From the NCBI RefSeq assembly GCF_003148905.1, contig NZ_QGHC01000011.1:1-64000 (forward strand): 64,000 nt of DNA, given 5' to 3'. The notes under the pieces were generated by a model. It was given only the letters and a program-made list of their open reading frames with translations, made no database searches and was not told where the DNA came from. Origin of the DNA: Fulvimonas soli (lineage in GTDB: Bacteria > Pseudomonadota > Gammaproteobacteria > Xanthomonadales > Rhodanobacteraceae). Shown one piece after another: positions 23,833 to 32,674 of this stretch (positions are counted from its first letter, which is position 1; each line of letters starts with the position of its first letter). The position numbers were made by a program, and so were the translations under genes.

Positions 23833-26451
23833 GTGACCTCCAACGCCCCCGCGCCGCTGCCTGCGGACGCCCCCTGGATCGTGATGAAGTTCGGCGGCAC
23901 CAGTGTCGCCACCCTGCCGCGCTGGCAGAACATCCGCGAGCTGGTCGCCAGCCGCCGCGCCGAGGGCGCGCGCGTGCTGGTGGTCGTGTCCGCGCTCACC
24001 GGCATCACCGACGCGCTGAAACAGCTGTGCAGCGAGGGCGACCAGGACAAGCGCAGGGCGGCGGCCGGCGCGATCGCGCAACGCCACTACGACCTGCTCG
24101 CGCACATGCAGCTGCCGCTGCCGGCCGCGCTCGGCGCGCGCCTGGACGAGCTGGCGCGGCTGGCCGAGCAGGGGCCGGCGGCAATGGGCGAGCTGGCCTG
24201 GTCGGCGCTGGTGCAGGCGCACGGCGAGCTGATGTCCAGCGCGCTGGGCGCGGCCTTCCTCAGCGAGAGCGGCCTGCCCACGGCGTGGGTGGATGCGCGC
24301 GACTGCCTCGCCGCGGCGGCGTTGCCCAACCAGAACGAGCGCACCAAGCTGCTCTCGGCGATGGTCGAGGCGCGGCCCGACCCCGCGCTCGCCGCGCGGC
24401 TGGCCGCGCAGGGCGAGGTGTTCATCACCCAGGGCTTCATCGCGCGCGAGGCGGCAGGGCGCACGGTGCTGCTCGGCCGCGGCGGCTCGGACACCTCGGC
24501 GTCCTACTTCGGCGCGCTGCTCAAGGCCGCGCGCGTGGAGATCTGGACCGACGTGGCCGGCATGTTCACCGCCAACCCGCGCCAGGTACCGGGCGCGCGC
24601 CTGCTGCAGAAGCTGGACTACGAGGAGGCGCAGGAGATCGCCTCCACCGGCGCCAAGGTGCTGCACCCGCGCTGCCTGTCGCCGCTGCGCGAGCCGCGCG
24701 TGCCGCTGCTGGTGAAGGACACCAACCGGCCGGAGCTCGAAGGCACGGTGATCGGCCCGGAAGTGCGCGAGCACGCGCCCAGCGTGAAGGCGATCAGCGC
24801 GCGCAAGGGCATCACCCTGGTGTCGATGGAGTCGGTGGGCATGTGGCAGCAGGTCGGCTTCCTCGCCGACGTGTTCGCCCACTTCAAGCGGCACGGCCTG
24901 TCGGTGGACCTGATCGGCTCGGCCGAGACCAACGTCACCGTCTCGCTCGACCCCACCGAGAACCTGCTCGATTCCGACGCCGTGGCCGCGCTGGCCGCCG
25001 ACCTGGCCAAGGTGTGCCGGGTCAAGGTGATCGCGCCGTGCGCGGCGATCACCCTGGTCGGCCGCGGCATGCGCTCGATGCTGCACACGCTGTCCAGCGT
25101 GCTGGCCGAGTTCGGCCAGCTGCGCGTGCACCTGATCTCGCAGTCGTCCAACAATCTCAACCTCACCTTCGTGGTGGACGAGAACGTGGTGGACGAGCTG
25201 CTGCCGCACCTGCACGAGCTCTTGATCGCCGCCGGCGCGCTGCGCACCGACGACGCGGCGCTGTTCGGGCCGAGCTGGCAGAGCCTGTACGGCAGCGGCG
25301 AGGCGCCGCCGCCGGCCGAGGCGTGGTGGCGCGAGCCGGCGCAGCGCAAACGCCTGCTGGCGCTCGCCGCCGAGGCCACGCCGCGCTACGTCTACCACCT
25401 GCCCACGGTGCGCCGGCAGGCGCGGGAGCTGAAATCGCTCGCCGCGGTGGACCGCCTGCACTACGCGGTGAAGGCCAACACGCACCCGGCGATCCTGCGC
25501 GCGCTGGCGCAGGAGGGCTTCGCCTTCGAGTGCGTCTCGCCGGGCGAGCTGGCGGCGGTGGCCGCCGCGGTGCCGGAGAGCGCGCCGCTCTTGTTCACGC
25601 CCAACTTCGCCGCGCGCGCGGACTTCGAGCGCGGCCTGGCCACGCGCGCCACCGTCACGCTGGACGCGCTGTACCCGATCGAGCACTGGGGCGAGCTGTT
25701 CCGCGGCCGCGAGATCTCGCTGCGCGTGGACCTGGGGCGCGGCCTGGGCCACCACGAGAAGGTGCGCACCGGCGGCAGCGGCAGCAAGTTCGGCCTGCCG
25801 GTGGAGCAGCTCGACGCCTTCCTGCGCCATGCCGACGCGCACGGCGTCGCCGTGCGCGGCCTGCACGCGCACCTGGGCTCGGGCATCCTCGACCCCGGCC
25901 ACTGGGGCGAGGTGTACGGCCAGCTCGCCGCGCTGGCCGAGCGCATCGGCAGCGTCGCCTTCCTCAACATCGGCGGCGGGCTCGGCGTGCCCTCGCACCC
26001 GGGCGAGGCGCGGCTGGACCTGGCCGCGCTGGACGCGGTGCTGCGCAAGGTCAAGGCGGCCTATCCGCACTACGCGCTGTGGATGGAGCCGGGCCGCTAC
26101 CTGGTGGCGGACGCCGGCGTGCTGCTGGCGCGCGTCACCCAGACCAAGGGCAAGGGAGGCTGGCGCTACCTCGGCGTGGACACCGGCATGAACAGCCTGA
26201 TCCGCCCGGCGCTGTACGACGCCTGGCACGAGATCGCCAACCTCACGCGGCTGGACGAACCGGCCACCGGCCTGTTCCAGGTGGTCGGCCCGATCTGCGA
26301 GAGCGGCGACGTGCTGGGCAGCGACCGCCGCCTGCCGGAACCGCGGGAGGGCGACGTGATGCTGATCGCGCAGACCGGCGCCTACGGCAAGGTGATGTCC
26401 TCGCCGTACAACCTGCGCGGCGAGACCGAGGAGGTCGTACTGGACGACTGA
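23833..26451 (+). CDS. lysAC: Bifunctional aspartate kinase / diaminopimelate decarboxylase
   Basis: A fusion of 872 residues that carries out the first and last steps of lysine synthesis by the DAP route. Residues about 15-295 are aspartate kinase (KFGGTSVATL, FITQGFIARE, GRGGSDTSA) and about 310-455 are ACT domains that normally sense lysine. Residues about 500-872 are PLP-dependent DAP decarboxylase: PLP lysine Lys547 in YAVKAN, HLGSGI, NIGGGLG, EPGRYLVADAG and the dimer-site Cys-Glu in GPICESGDVLG. The same fusion is known in Xanthomonas and Xylella. The start is GTG at 23833. It is followed by the DUF559 cassette, then murL. Confidence 0.93.
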   Translation: MTSNAPAPLPADAPWIVMKFGGTSVATLPRWQNIRELVASRRAEGARVLVVVSALTGITDALKQLCSEGDQDKRRAAAGAIAQRHYDLLAHMQLPLPAALGARLDELARLAEQGPAAMGELAWSALVQAHGELMSSALGAAFLSESGLPTAWVDARDCLAAAALPNQNERTKLLSAMVEARPDPALAARLAAQGEVFITQGFIAREAAGRTVLLGRGGSDTSASYFGALLKAARVEIWTDVAGMFTANPRQVPGARLLQKLDYEEAQEIASTGAKVLHPRCLSPLREPRVPLLVKDTNRPELEGTVIGPEVREHAPSVKAISARKGITLVSMESVGMWQQVGFLADVFAHFKRHGLSVDLIGSAETNVTVSLDPTENLLDSDAVAALAADLAKVCRVKVIAPCAAITLVGRGMRSMLHTLSSVLAEFGQLRVHLISQSSNNLNLTFVVDENVVDELLPHLHELLIAAGALRTDDAALFGPSWQSLYGSGEAPPPAEAWWREPAQRKRLLALAAEATPRYVYHLPTVRRQARELKSLAAVDRLHYAVKANTHPAILRALAQEGFAFECVSPGELAAVAAAVPESAPLLFTPNFAARADFERGLATRATVTLDALYPIEHWGELFRGREISLRVDLGRGLGHHEKVRTGGSGSKFGLPVEQLDAFLRHADAHGVAVRGLHAHLGSGILDPGHWGEVYGQLAALAERIGSVAFLNIGGGLGVPSHPGEARLDLAALDAVLRKVKAAYPHYALWMEPGRYLVADAGVLLARVTQTKGKGGWRYLGVDTGMNSLIRPALYDAWHEIANLTRLDEPATGLFQVVGPICESGDVLGSDRRLPEPREGDVMLIAQTGAYGKVMSSPYNLRGETEEVVLDD

Positions 26452-26474
26452 CCGCGCCCAAACTACCTCACGCT

Positions 26475-26515
26475 GCTCCCTCTCCCCTCCGGGGAGAGGG
26501 TTGGGGTGAGGGGCC
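26475..26515 (+). repeat. Left inverted arm of the DUF559 cassette (CTCTCCCC family)
   Basis: A 41-bp copy starting GCTCCCTCTCCCCTCCGGGG. Its reverse complement occurs at 26892-26932 with one mismatch in 41, so the two copies flank the DUF559 gene like terminal inverted repeats. Confidence 0.9.
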
Positions 26516-26553
26516 GCTCTTGCGACAAACTCCAATGGATGGAGCCTTCAAGG

Positions 26554-26952
26554 ATGAAGCGCATCAACGTGGACCGGGCGCGCAGCTTGCGCACGAAGCA
26601 GACGGACGCGGAGCAACATCTATGGCGTCGCCTGCGCAACCGGCAACCGCAAGGCTGGAAATTCCGCCGCCAGCACGAGATCGACCGCTATATCGTCGAT
26701 TTCGCCTGTCCGGACGCGGCGCTGGTGGTGGAGCTGGATGGCAGCCAGCGCGACGGGCAGATGGCCTACGATGAGGTACGCACGCGCAAGTTGGAAAACC
26801 TGGGCTACCGCGTGCTGCGTTTCTGGGACAATGACGTGTTGACGGATATCGAGGGCGTGCTCGAGGCGATTCTGGAAGCCTTGGCAAGCCCGGCCCCTCA
26901 CCCCGACCCTCTCCCCGGAGGGGAGAGGGAGCAGGGTTCGCGGGAGACTTGA
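26554..26952 (+). CDS. DUF559 (Vsr/PD-(D/E)xK-like) endonuclease-domain protein
   Basis: A protein of 132 residues. It matches the DUF559 pattern: DRARSLRTKQTDAEQHLWRR, then RNRQPQGWKFRRQHEID, RYIVDFACPDAALVVELDGS and GYRVLRFWDNDVL. The Asp-Glu-x-Asp/Gln arrangement resembles a Vsr-like nuclease core; activity of the family is not well established. The start at 26554 (MKRINVDRA) fits the family; an ATG at 26539 is an alternative. The last 19 or so residues (PHPDPLPGGERE...) are simply the translated right-hand repeat. The gene is enclosed between two 41-bp inverted repeat arms and lies between lysAC and murL. Confidence 0.85.
   Translation: MKRINVDRARSLRTKQTDAEQHLWRRLRNRQPQGWKFRRQHEIDRYIVDFACPDAALVVELDGSQRDGQMAYDEVRTRKLENLGYRVLRFWDNDVLTDIEGVLEAILEALASPAPHPDPLPGGEREQGSRET
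26892..26932 (-). repeat. Right inverted arm of the DUF559 cassette (CTCTCCCC family)
   Basis: The reverse-oriented partner of 26475-26515 (40 of 41 matching). It overlaps the 3' end of the DUF559 reading frame and supplies its C-terminal residues. Confidence 0.9.
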
Positions 26953-26956
26953 GAGA

Positions 26957-28375
26957 GTGACGACGACCATCCAACCGCGCCTGACTCAGGCGTTCCGCTT
27001 CCTGCACGCGCGCTACGCCGACGGCGTGGCCGAGCTGGCGTATGCCTTCGACGACGGCGAGCCGCTGGTCGAGCGCATCCGCTTCCCCGCCGCGCCGCCG
27101 CTGCCGGCCGCGCGGCAGGCGGCGTTCGACGCCGCGCTGAAGCTGCTGCACCTGGTCGCCGGCGTGAGCTACTACAAGGCCGGCGTGCCGCCTAAGATCG
27201 AGGTGGCCGACGGCCCGCTGGACGCGGACACCGCCGACCTGCTCGACGCGCTGTACCTGCACGGCCTGGCCGAGTTCGCCTACCGCAACGGCCTGGACCT
27301 GCGCGGCCGCATCGCTTTCCCGCGCGTCGGCTCTGCGCCCTCTCCCCTCCGGGGAGAGGGCCGGGGTGAGGGGCCAACCTCGCCGCAGGCCGGGGAGGGC
27401 CGCAAGCCGGACGCGCGGCAAGCCCCGTCGCTGGACCTGCCCAGGCGCACCCTCGTCCCCATCGGCGGCGGCAAGGACTCGCTGGTCGCGGTGGAGGCGA
27501 TCAAGTCCATCGGCGGCGAGGCCACCGCCGCATGGGTGGGCAACTCGCCGCTGATCGCCGCCTGCGCCGAGCGCACCGGCCTGCCGCAGCTCAACATCCA
27601 GCGCGAGCTGGCGCCCGGCCTGTTCGAGCTCAACCAGCGCGGCGCGTGGAACGGGCACATCCCGGTCACCGCGGTGAACTCGGCGATCCTCGCGGTGGCC
27701 GCGATCCTCTACGGCTACGACTCGATCGCCTTCGCCAACGAGCGCTCCGCCTCGGTCGCCACGCTGGAGTACGAGGGCCAGCAGGTGAACCACCAGTGGA
27801 GCAAGGGCTACGCCTTCGAGGCGATGCTGGCCGACTGGCTGCACGCGCACGTGGCCGCCGACCTCGACTACTGCTCGCTGCTGCGCCCGTACTCGGAGCT
27901 GGCGATCACCCGCGCGTTCGCGCGCCTGCCGCAGTATTTCGACGTGTTCTCCAGCTGCAACCGCAACTTCCGCATCCTCGGCCCCAGGCCGGCCGACCGC
28001 TGGTGCGGGCAGTGCCCGAAGTGCCACTTCGTGTTCCTCGCGCTGGCGCCGTTCCTGCCCAAGCCGCGGCTGCTCGCCATCTTCGGCCGCAACCTGCTGG
28101 ACGACGAGACGCAGGCCGCCGGCTTCGACGCGCTGCTGGAATACAAGGACCACAAGCCGTTCGAGTGCGTGGGCGAGGGCGCCGAGGCGCGCGCGGCGAT
28201 GCACGCGCTGGGCGAGCGCCCGGAATGGCAGGAGGACGCGCTGGTGGCACGCTTCCGCGGCGAGATCCTGCCGCAGCTGGACGCCGCGCGGCTGGCGCTG
28301 GAGCCGTGGCTGCGGCCCTCGCCCGAGCACCGCGTGCCGGCGCGCCTGCGGCCCGCGCTGAAGGCCATCGGCTGA
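26957..28375 (+). CDS. murL: UDP-N-acetyl-alpha-D-muramoyl-L-alanyl-L-glutamate epimerase (MurL)
   Basis: A protein of 472 residues. Family knowledge: in Xanthomonas oryzae MurL epimerises the terminal L-Glu of UDP-MurNAc-L-Ala-L-Glu to D-Glu, replacing the MurI/MurD order. Visible features are the nucleotide-type loop VPIGGGKDS (about 167-175), FANERSAS, HQWSKGYAFE and a cysteine pair in WCGQCPKCHFVF. The neighbour is murD2, whose ATG overlaps this stop (TGATG). Residues about 127-140 (PSPLRGEGRGEG) are translated from one CTCTCCCC-family repeat inserted in frame just before the nucleotide-binding part. The start is GTG at 26957 with only a weak GAGAGA upstream. Confidence 0.88.
   Translation: MTTTIQPRLTQAFRFLHARYADGVAELAYAFDDGEPLVERIRFPAAPPLPAARQAAFDAALKLLHLVAGVSYYKAGVPPKIEVADGPLDADTADLLDALYLHGLAEFAYRNGLDLRGRIAFPRVGSAPSPLRGEGRGEGPTSPQAGEGRKPDARQAPSLDLPRRTLVPIGGGKDSLVAVEAIKSIGGEATAAWVGNSPLIAACAERTGLPQLNIQRELAPGLFELNQRGAWNGHIPVTAVNSAILAVAAILYGYDSIAFANERSASVATLEYEGQQVNHQWSKGYAFEAMLADWLHAHVAADLDYCSLLRPYSELAITRAFARLPQYFDVFSSCNRNFRILGPRPADRWCGQCPKCHFVFLALAPFLPKPRLLAIFGRNLLDDETQAAGFDALLEYKDHKPFECVGEGAEARAAMHALGERPEWQEDALVARFRGEILPQLDAARLALEPWLRPSPEHRVPARLRPALKAIG
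27334..27375 (+). repeat. CTCTCCCC-family repeat inside murL
   Basis: One forward copy lies within the coding frame of murL; with flanking sequence it appears as a low-complexity insert between the N-terminal domain and the GGGKDS loop. The frame is preserved. Confidence 0.9.
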
Positions 28376-29733
28376 TGCGCATCGCCGAGCTGGCGGGCAG
28401 GCGCGTCGCGGTCTGGGGCTTCGGCCGCGAGGGACGCGCGGCGATCCGCGCGCTGCGCGCGCGCCTGCCGGCGCTGCCGCTGGCGCTGTACTGCCGCGAG
28501 GACGAGGCCGCCGACGCGCGCGCCTTCGATCCGGCGCTCACCGTGTACGGCCACGAGCCCGAGGCGGTGGCGCTGTCGGCCTACGACGTGGTGGTGAAGT
28601 CGCCGGGCATCTCCGCCTACAGGCCGGCGGTCGTCACCGCGCAGGCGCAGGGCACGCGGTTCACCTCCGGCACGGCGCTGTGGTTCGCGGAGAACCCGGA
28701 CGCGCGCGTGGCCGCGGTCACCGGCACCAAGGGCAAGAGCACCACCACCGCGCTGCTCGCGCACCTGGCGCGGCACCTGGGCGTGCGCACCGCGCTGGCC
28801 GGCAACATCGGCCTGCCGCTGCTGGAGCTGCTGGACGAGCGCGCCGAGCTGTGGGCGGTCGAGCTGTCCAGCTTCCAGACCGGCGAGGCCGGCCCGCTGG
28901 AACTGGGCGTGGTCACCAGCCTGTACGAGGAGCACCTGGACTGGCACGGCTCGCGCGAGCGCTACGTGGCGGACAAGCTGAAGCTGGCCGACGCCGCGCG
29001 CACGCTGCTGGTCAACGGCACGCAGCCGAACCTGCTGGAACGCACCGCGGCGCATCCGCATCGCCTGCCGTTCGGCACGGCCGCGGGCTGGCACGTGGCG
29101 GACGGCACGATCCGCCGCGGCGACGCGGCGGTGTTCGAGCTCGCCGCGCTGCCCGCGCCGGGCCTGCACAACGCGCTCAACGCCTGCGCCGCGCTGGCCG
29201 CGCTGGAGGCGCTGGGCCTGGACGCCGCCGCCGCCGCGCCGGCGCTGGCGAGCTTCCGCCCGCTGCCGCACCGCCTGCAGCCGCTGGGCGAGCGCGACGG
29301 CCTCGACTGGATCAACGACTCGATCAGCACCACCCCGCAGGCCACGCTGGCCGCGCTGGACAGCCTGGGCGGACGCGAGGTCACGGTGATCGTGGGCGGC
29401 CACGACCGCGGCCTGGACTGGTCGGACTTCGTGGCCGCGGCGAAGGACCGCGCGCGCCTGCGCATCGTGGCGCAGGGCGCCAACGGGCCGCGCATCGCGC
29501 AGGCGCTGCGCCGGGCGAAGGCCGGCGTGCCGCTGGGCGAGGCGGAGGATTTCGCCGACGCGGTGGCGATGGCGCGCACGGTGACGCCGGCCGGCGGCGT
29601 GGTGCTGCTCTCGCCGGGCGCGCCCAGCTTCGACCAGTTCAAGGACTACGCCGAGCGCGGCCGCCGCTTCGCCGAGCTGGCCGGCTTCGGCGCGCAGGCG
29701 GCCACCGCCATCGCCGGGCTGGGCGTGGCCTGA
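28375..29733 (+). CDS. murD2: UDP-N-acetylmuramoyl-L-alanine--L-glutamate ligase (MurD2)
   Basis: A Mur ligase of 452 residues. It has the MurD layout: N-terminal UDP-binding Rossmann domain (VAVWGFGREGRAA), the ATP loop GTKGKSTTTAL starting at residue 117, GNIGLPLLE, ELSSFQT, LDWHGSRERYVADKLKL (with the Lys usually carbamylated) and C-terminal NDSISTTPQATLAAL. Family knowledge: MurD2 adds L-Glu to UDP-MurNAc-L-Ala and MurL then inverts it to D-Glu. The overlap with murL shows they are translated together, which supports MurD2 rather than MurD. Confidence 0.88.
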   Translation: MRIAELAGRRVAVWGFGREGRAAIRALRARLPALPLALYCREDEAADARAFDPALTVYGHEPEAVALSAYDVVVKSPGISAYRPAVVTAQAQGTRFTSGTALWFAENPDARVAAVTGTKGKSTTTALLAHLARHLGVRTALAGNIGLPLLELLDERAELWAVELSSFQTGEAGPLELGVVTSLYEEHLDWHGSRERYVADKLKLADAARTLLVNGTQPNLLERTAAHPHRLPFGTAAGWHVADGTIRRGDAAVFELAALPAPGLHNALNACAALAALEALGLDAAAAAPALASFRPLPHRLQPLGERDGLDWINDSISTTPQATLAALDSLGGREVTVIVGGHDRGLDWSDFVAAAKDRARLRIVAQGANGPRIAQALRRAKAGVPLGEAEDFADAVAMARTVTPAGGVVLLSPGAPSFDQFKDYAERGRRFAELAGFGAQAATAIAGLGVA

Positions 29734-30073
29734 ACGCCTGCTCACGATCTCTCCGTGCCCCCGGGCCGGGAACTCTGCTTGCGCGCAGGCCAAGGAGGAG
29801 CGACGGCACGCGGGGAGGCGCCAGCTTTTGGGGAGCGCGGAGTGGGGCGATGGCCGCGATCGACCCGGCGCAGGACCGCCAACGGCCGAGCGTTGCCTCC
29901 GCACCCGCCCGCGATTCGTCCTGCCGCTCTTCCTCGGGAGGTCTCGAGGCGCTGAAGCCGGCCGCCACGCGGCGGAGCGCCGCAGGGGAACGGCGCAAGG
30001 CGGTGCGATCAGCCGCTAGAATGCGCGGTCCCTTGAACAGGCGGCGCGCGGCGCCGCGCGGAGTGGCACGCGC
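29734..30073. other. Intergenic region without recognised gene
   Basis: 340 bp between murD2 and mprF. Short GC-rich open frames exist but none has a credible ribosome site or family resemblance. No clear terminator hairpin with a T-run was found after murD2. Confidence 0.5.
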
Positions 30074-32674
30074 GTGGAGCGGCCGGTGACGGCAGAAAAG
30101 GCGGCGGAGGCGGCGGTCCGGGCCGGGCTGCCGGCGCTGCTGCGCCGCTGGGCCGGGCCGCTGTTCTCGGTGGCGGTGCTGTGCCTGGCGCTGTGGGCGC
30201 TGCACCGGCTGCTGGCCGAGGTGAGCTACCGCGAGGTGCGCGGCTACTTCCACCAGCTCGGCCACGGGCAGGTCGCGCTGGCGGTGCTGCTGACCGTGCT
30301 GGGCTACGCGGTGACGACGCTGTACGACCGCTTCGCGCTGCGCGCCATCGGCCGCCCGCTGCCGTACCGGCGGGTCAGCCTGATCGCCTTCGTCAGCTAC
30401 GCCTTCAGCAACACGCTGGGCATGGCGCTGCTGGTGTCCGGCTCGATCCGCTACCGCTTCTACATGCAGGCGGGCCTGGGCAACGCCGAGATCGCCAGGG
30501 TGGTGCTGTACACGACCACGGCGTTCTGGCTGGGCCTGTGCGCGCTGACCGGCGTCACCCTGCTGCTGGTGCCGGTGCCGCCGGGGCTGCCGTTCGCCGC
30601 CGCGGGCCGGCCGCTGGGCGTCCTGCTCGCCGCGATCCCGCTGCTGTGGATCGGCGGCCGCCTGCTGTGGCGGCGGCCGCTGGGGCTGGGCCGCTGGCGG
30701 CTGGCGCCGCCCCCGCCGGCGCAGGCGCTGCGCCAGGTGCTGGTGGGCGCGCTGGACTGGGGCCTGGCCGCCGGCGTGCTGTACGTGCTGATGCCGGAGG
30801 CGGTCGCCGGCGGCTTCGGGCACTTCCTGGCGATCTTCGTGCTGGCGCAGCTGGCCGGGCTGGTCAGCCACGTGCCGGGCGGCCTGGGCGTGTTCGAGAC
30901 GGTGATGCTGGCCGGCTTCGGCGCCAGCGGGCAGCAGGCGCTGGCGGCGCCGATCCTCGGCTCGCTGGCGGCGTTCCGCATCGTCTACTACCTGCTGCCG
31001 CTGTGCGCGGCCGCCGTGCTGGTGACGCTGCGCGAGGCGCGCGGCCTGCGCCGGCGCGCGCTGCTGGCGCCGTGGTTCACCGCGCTGCTGCCGCCGCTGT
31101 TCGCCGGGCTGACCCTGGTGTGCGGCGCGATCCTGCTGTTCTCCGGCGCCACGCTGGGCCTGCCGGGGCGCATGGCGGTGCTGCGCGAGGTGGTGCCGCT
31201 GCCGCTGCTGGAGGTCTCGCACTTCATGGCCAGCGTGATCGGCATGCTGCTGCTGATCCTGGCCCGCGGCCTGCAGCGCCGGCTGGACGCGGCCTACGTG
31301 CTGACCCTGGTGCTGCTGGTGGCCGGCGCGGTGTTCTCGCTGCTCAAGGGCATCGACTACGAGGAGGCCGCGCTGCTGCTCCTGCTGGCGCTGGCGCTGG
31401 CGCCGGCGCACCGGCAGTTCTACCGGCGCGCCTCGCTGTTCGGCACCAGCTTCTCGGCGGGCTGGATCGCCGCGATCGTCGCGGTGCTGGTCTGCGCGGG
31501 CTGGCTGGTGGCCTTCAGCTACCGGCACGTGGAGTACGACAGCAGCATGTGGTGGGAATTCTCCTTCCGCTACGGCGGCGCGCCGCGCGCGCTGCGCGCG
31601 CTGGTGGGCGCGGCGGCGGTGGGCCTGCTGTTCGCCGCGGCGCACCTGATCCGCGCCGCGCGCCCGCGCCCGCAGCCGCCCACCGGGGCGGAGCTGGAGC
31701 GCGCGCTGCCGCTGCTCGGGCGCTTTCCCTCGACCCAGGCGCAGCTGGCGCTGATGGGCGACAAGTCGCTGCTGTTCGACGCGCACGACCGCGCCTTCGT
31801 GATGTACGCGGTGGAAGGGCGCAGCTGGGTGGCGCTGGGCGACCCGGTGGGCGCGGACGAGGCGGCGCGGCGCGAGCTGGTGTGGAGCTTCCGCGAGCTG
31901 TCCGAGCGCGCCGGCGGCTGGCCGGTGTTCTACCAGGTGCGCCCGCAGGACCTGGACCTGTACCTGGAGGTGGGCATGCGCCTGCTGAAGATCGGCGAGG
32001 AGGCGCGCGTGCCGCTGGACCGCTTCAACCTCGACGGCAAGTCGAAGAAGGTGCTGCGCAACACGGTCAACCGCCTGCACCGCGAGGGGCTCGCGCTGGA
32101 GATCGTGCCGGCCGAGCGGGTGGGCGCGCTGTTGCCGCGGCTCAGGCCCGTCTCCGACGCCTGGCTGCGCGACAAGCGCGTGCGCGAGAAGCGCTTCTCG
32201 CTGGGCGCGTTCGACCCGGCCTACCTGGCGCGCACGCCGATGGCGGTGGTCTGGCAGGGCGGCGAGCCGGTGGCCTTCGCCAACCTGCTGCTGTGCGAGA
32301 CCAAGGAGGAGGCCTCGGTGGACCTGATGCGGCACGTGCCCGACGGCCCCGCCGGCCTGATGGACTACCTGTTCGTGGAGCTGATGCAGTGGGCGCGCTC
32401 GGAAGGCTACCGCTGGTTCAACCTCGGCATGGCGCCGCTGTCGGGCCTGCAGAACCGCCGGCTGGCGCCGCTGTGGATGCGCTTCGGCGCGCTGGTGTTC
32501 GGCCGCGGCGAGCGCTTCTACAACTTCCGCGGCCTGCACCGCTACAAGGACAAGTTCGACCCCGAGTGGGAGCCGCGCTATCTCGCCGTGCCGGCCGGCG
32601 TCGCGCTGCCGGTGGTGCTGGCCAACGTGGCCGGCCTGATCGCCGGCGGCCTTGCCGGAGTGGTGCGCCGATGA
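30074..32674 (+). CDS. mprF: Phosphatidylglycerol lysyltransferase/flippase MprF
   Basis: A protein of 866 residues, normal MprF length. The first ~540 residues are a multi-pass membrane region (flippase plus extra helices). The C-terminal ~320 residues are the soluble DUF2156 aminoacyl-PG synthase domain, with LMGDKSLLFD, ALGDPVG, KKVLRNTVNRLHREG and FNLGMAPLSGL near its end. Family knowledge: it transfers an amino acid (often Lys or Ala) from tRNA to phosphatidylglycerol, lowering surface charge and giving resistance to cationic peptides. The start is GTG at 30074. Its stop overlaps the virJ-like start, so the two are co-translated. Confidence 0.9.
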   Translation: MERPVTAEKAAEAAVRAGLPALLRRWAGPLFSVAVLCLALWALHRLLAEVSYREVRGYFHQLGHGQVALAVLLTVLGYAVTTLYDRFALRAIGRPLPYRRVSLIAFVSYAFSNTLGMALLVSGSIRYRFYMQAGLGNAEIARVVLYTTTAFWLGLCALTGVTLLLVPVPPGLPFAAAGRPLGVLLAAIPLLWIGGRLLWRRPLGLGRWRLAPPPPAQALRQVLVGALDWGLAAGVLYVLMPEAVAGGFGHFLAIFVLAQLAGLVSHVPGGLGVFETVMLAGFGASGQQALAAPILGSLAAFRIVYYLLPLCAAAVLVTLREARGLRRRALLAPWFTALLPPLFAGLTLVCGAILLFSGATLGLPGRMAVLREVVPLPLLEVSHFMASVIGMLLLILARGLQRRLDAAYVLTLVLLVAGAVFSLLKGIDYEEAALLLLLALALAPAHRQFYRRASLFGTSFSAGWIAAIVAVLVCAGWLVAFSYRHVEYDSSMWWEFSFRYGGAPRALRALVGAAAVGLLFAAAHLIRAARPRPQPPTGAELERALPLLGRFPSTQAQLALMGDKSLLFDAHDRAFVMYAVEGRSWVALGDPVGADEAARRELVWSFRELSERAGGWPVFYQVRPQDLDLYLEVGMRLLKIGEEARVPLDRFNLDGKSKKVLRNTVNRLHREGLALEIVPAERVGALLPRLRPVSDAWLRDKRVREKRFSLGAFDPAYLARTPMAVVWQGGEPVAFANLLLCETKEEASVDLMRHVPDGPAGLMDYLFVELMQWARSEGYRWFNLGMAPLSGLQNRRLAPLWMRFGALVFGRGERFYNFRGLHRYKDKFDPEWEPRYLAVPAGVALPVVLANVAGLIAGGLAGVVRR

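Noticed and set aside
21481-26535. Minus-strand open frame of 1684 codons across fumarase and lysAC
   Set aside because: It spans two clear opposite-strand genes and their gap; composition is that of a GC shadow frame.
29755-29955. 66-codon frame upstream of mprF
   Set aside because: Low-complexity Arg/Gly/Pro sequence with no family resemblance and no convincing start.
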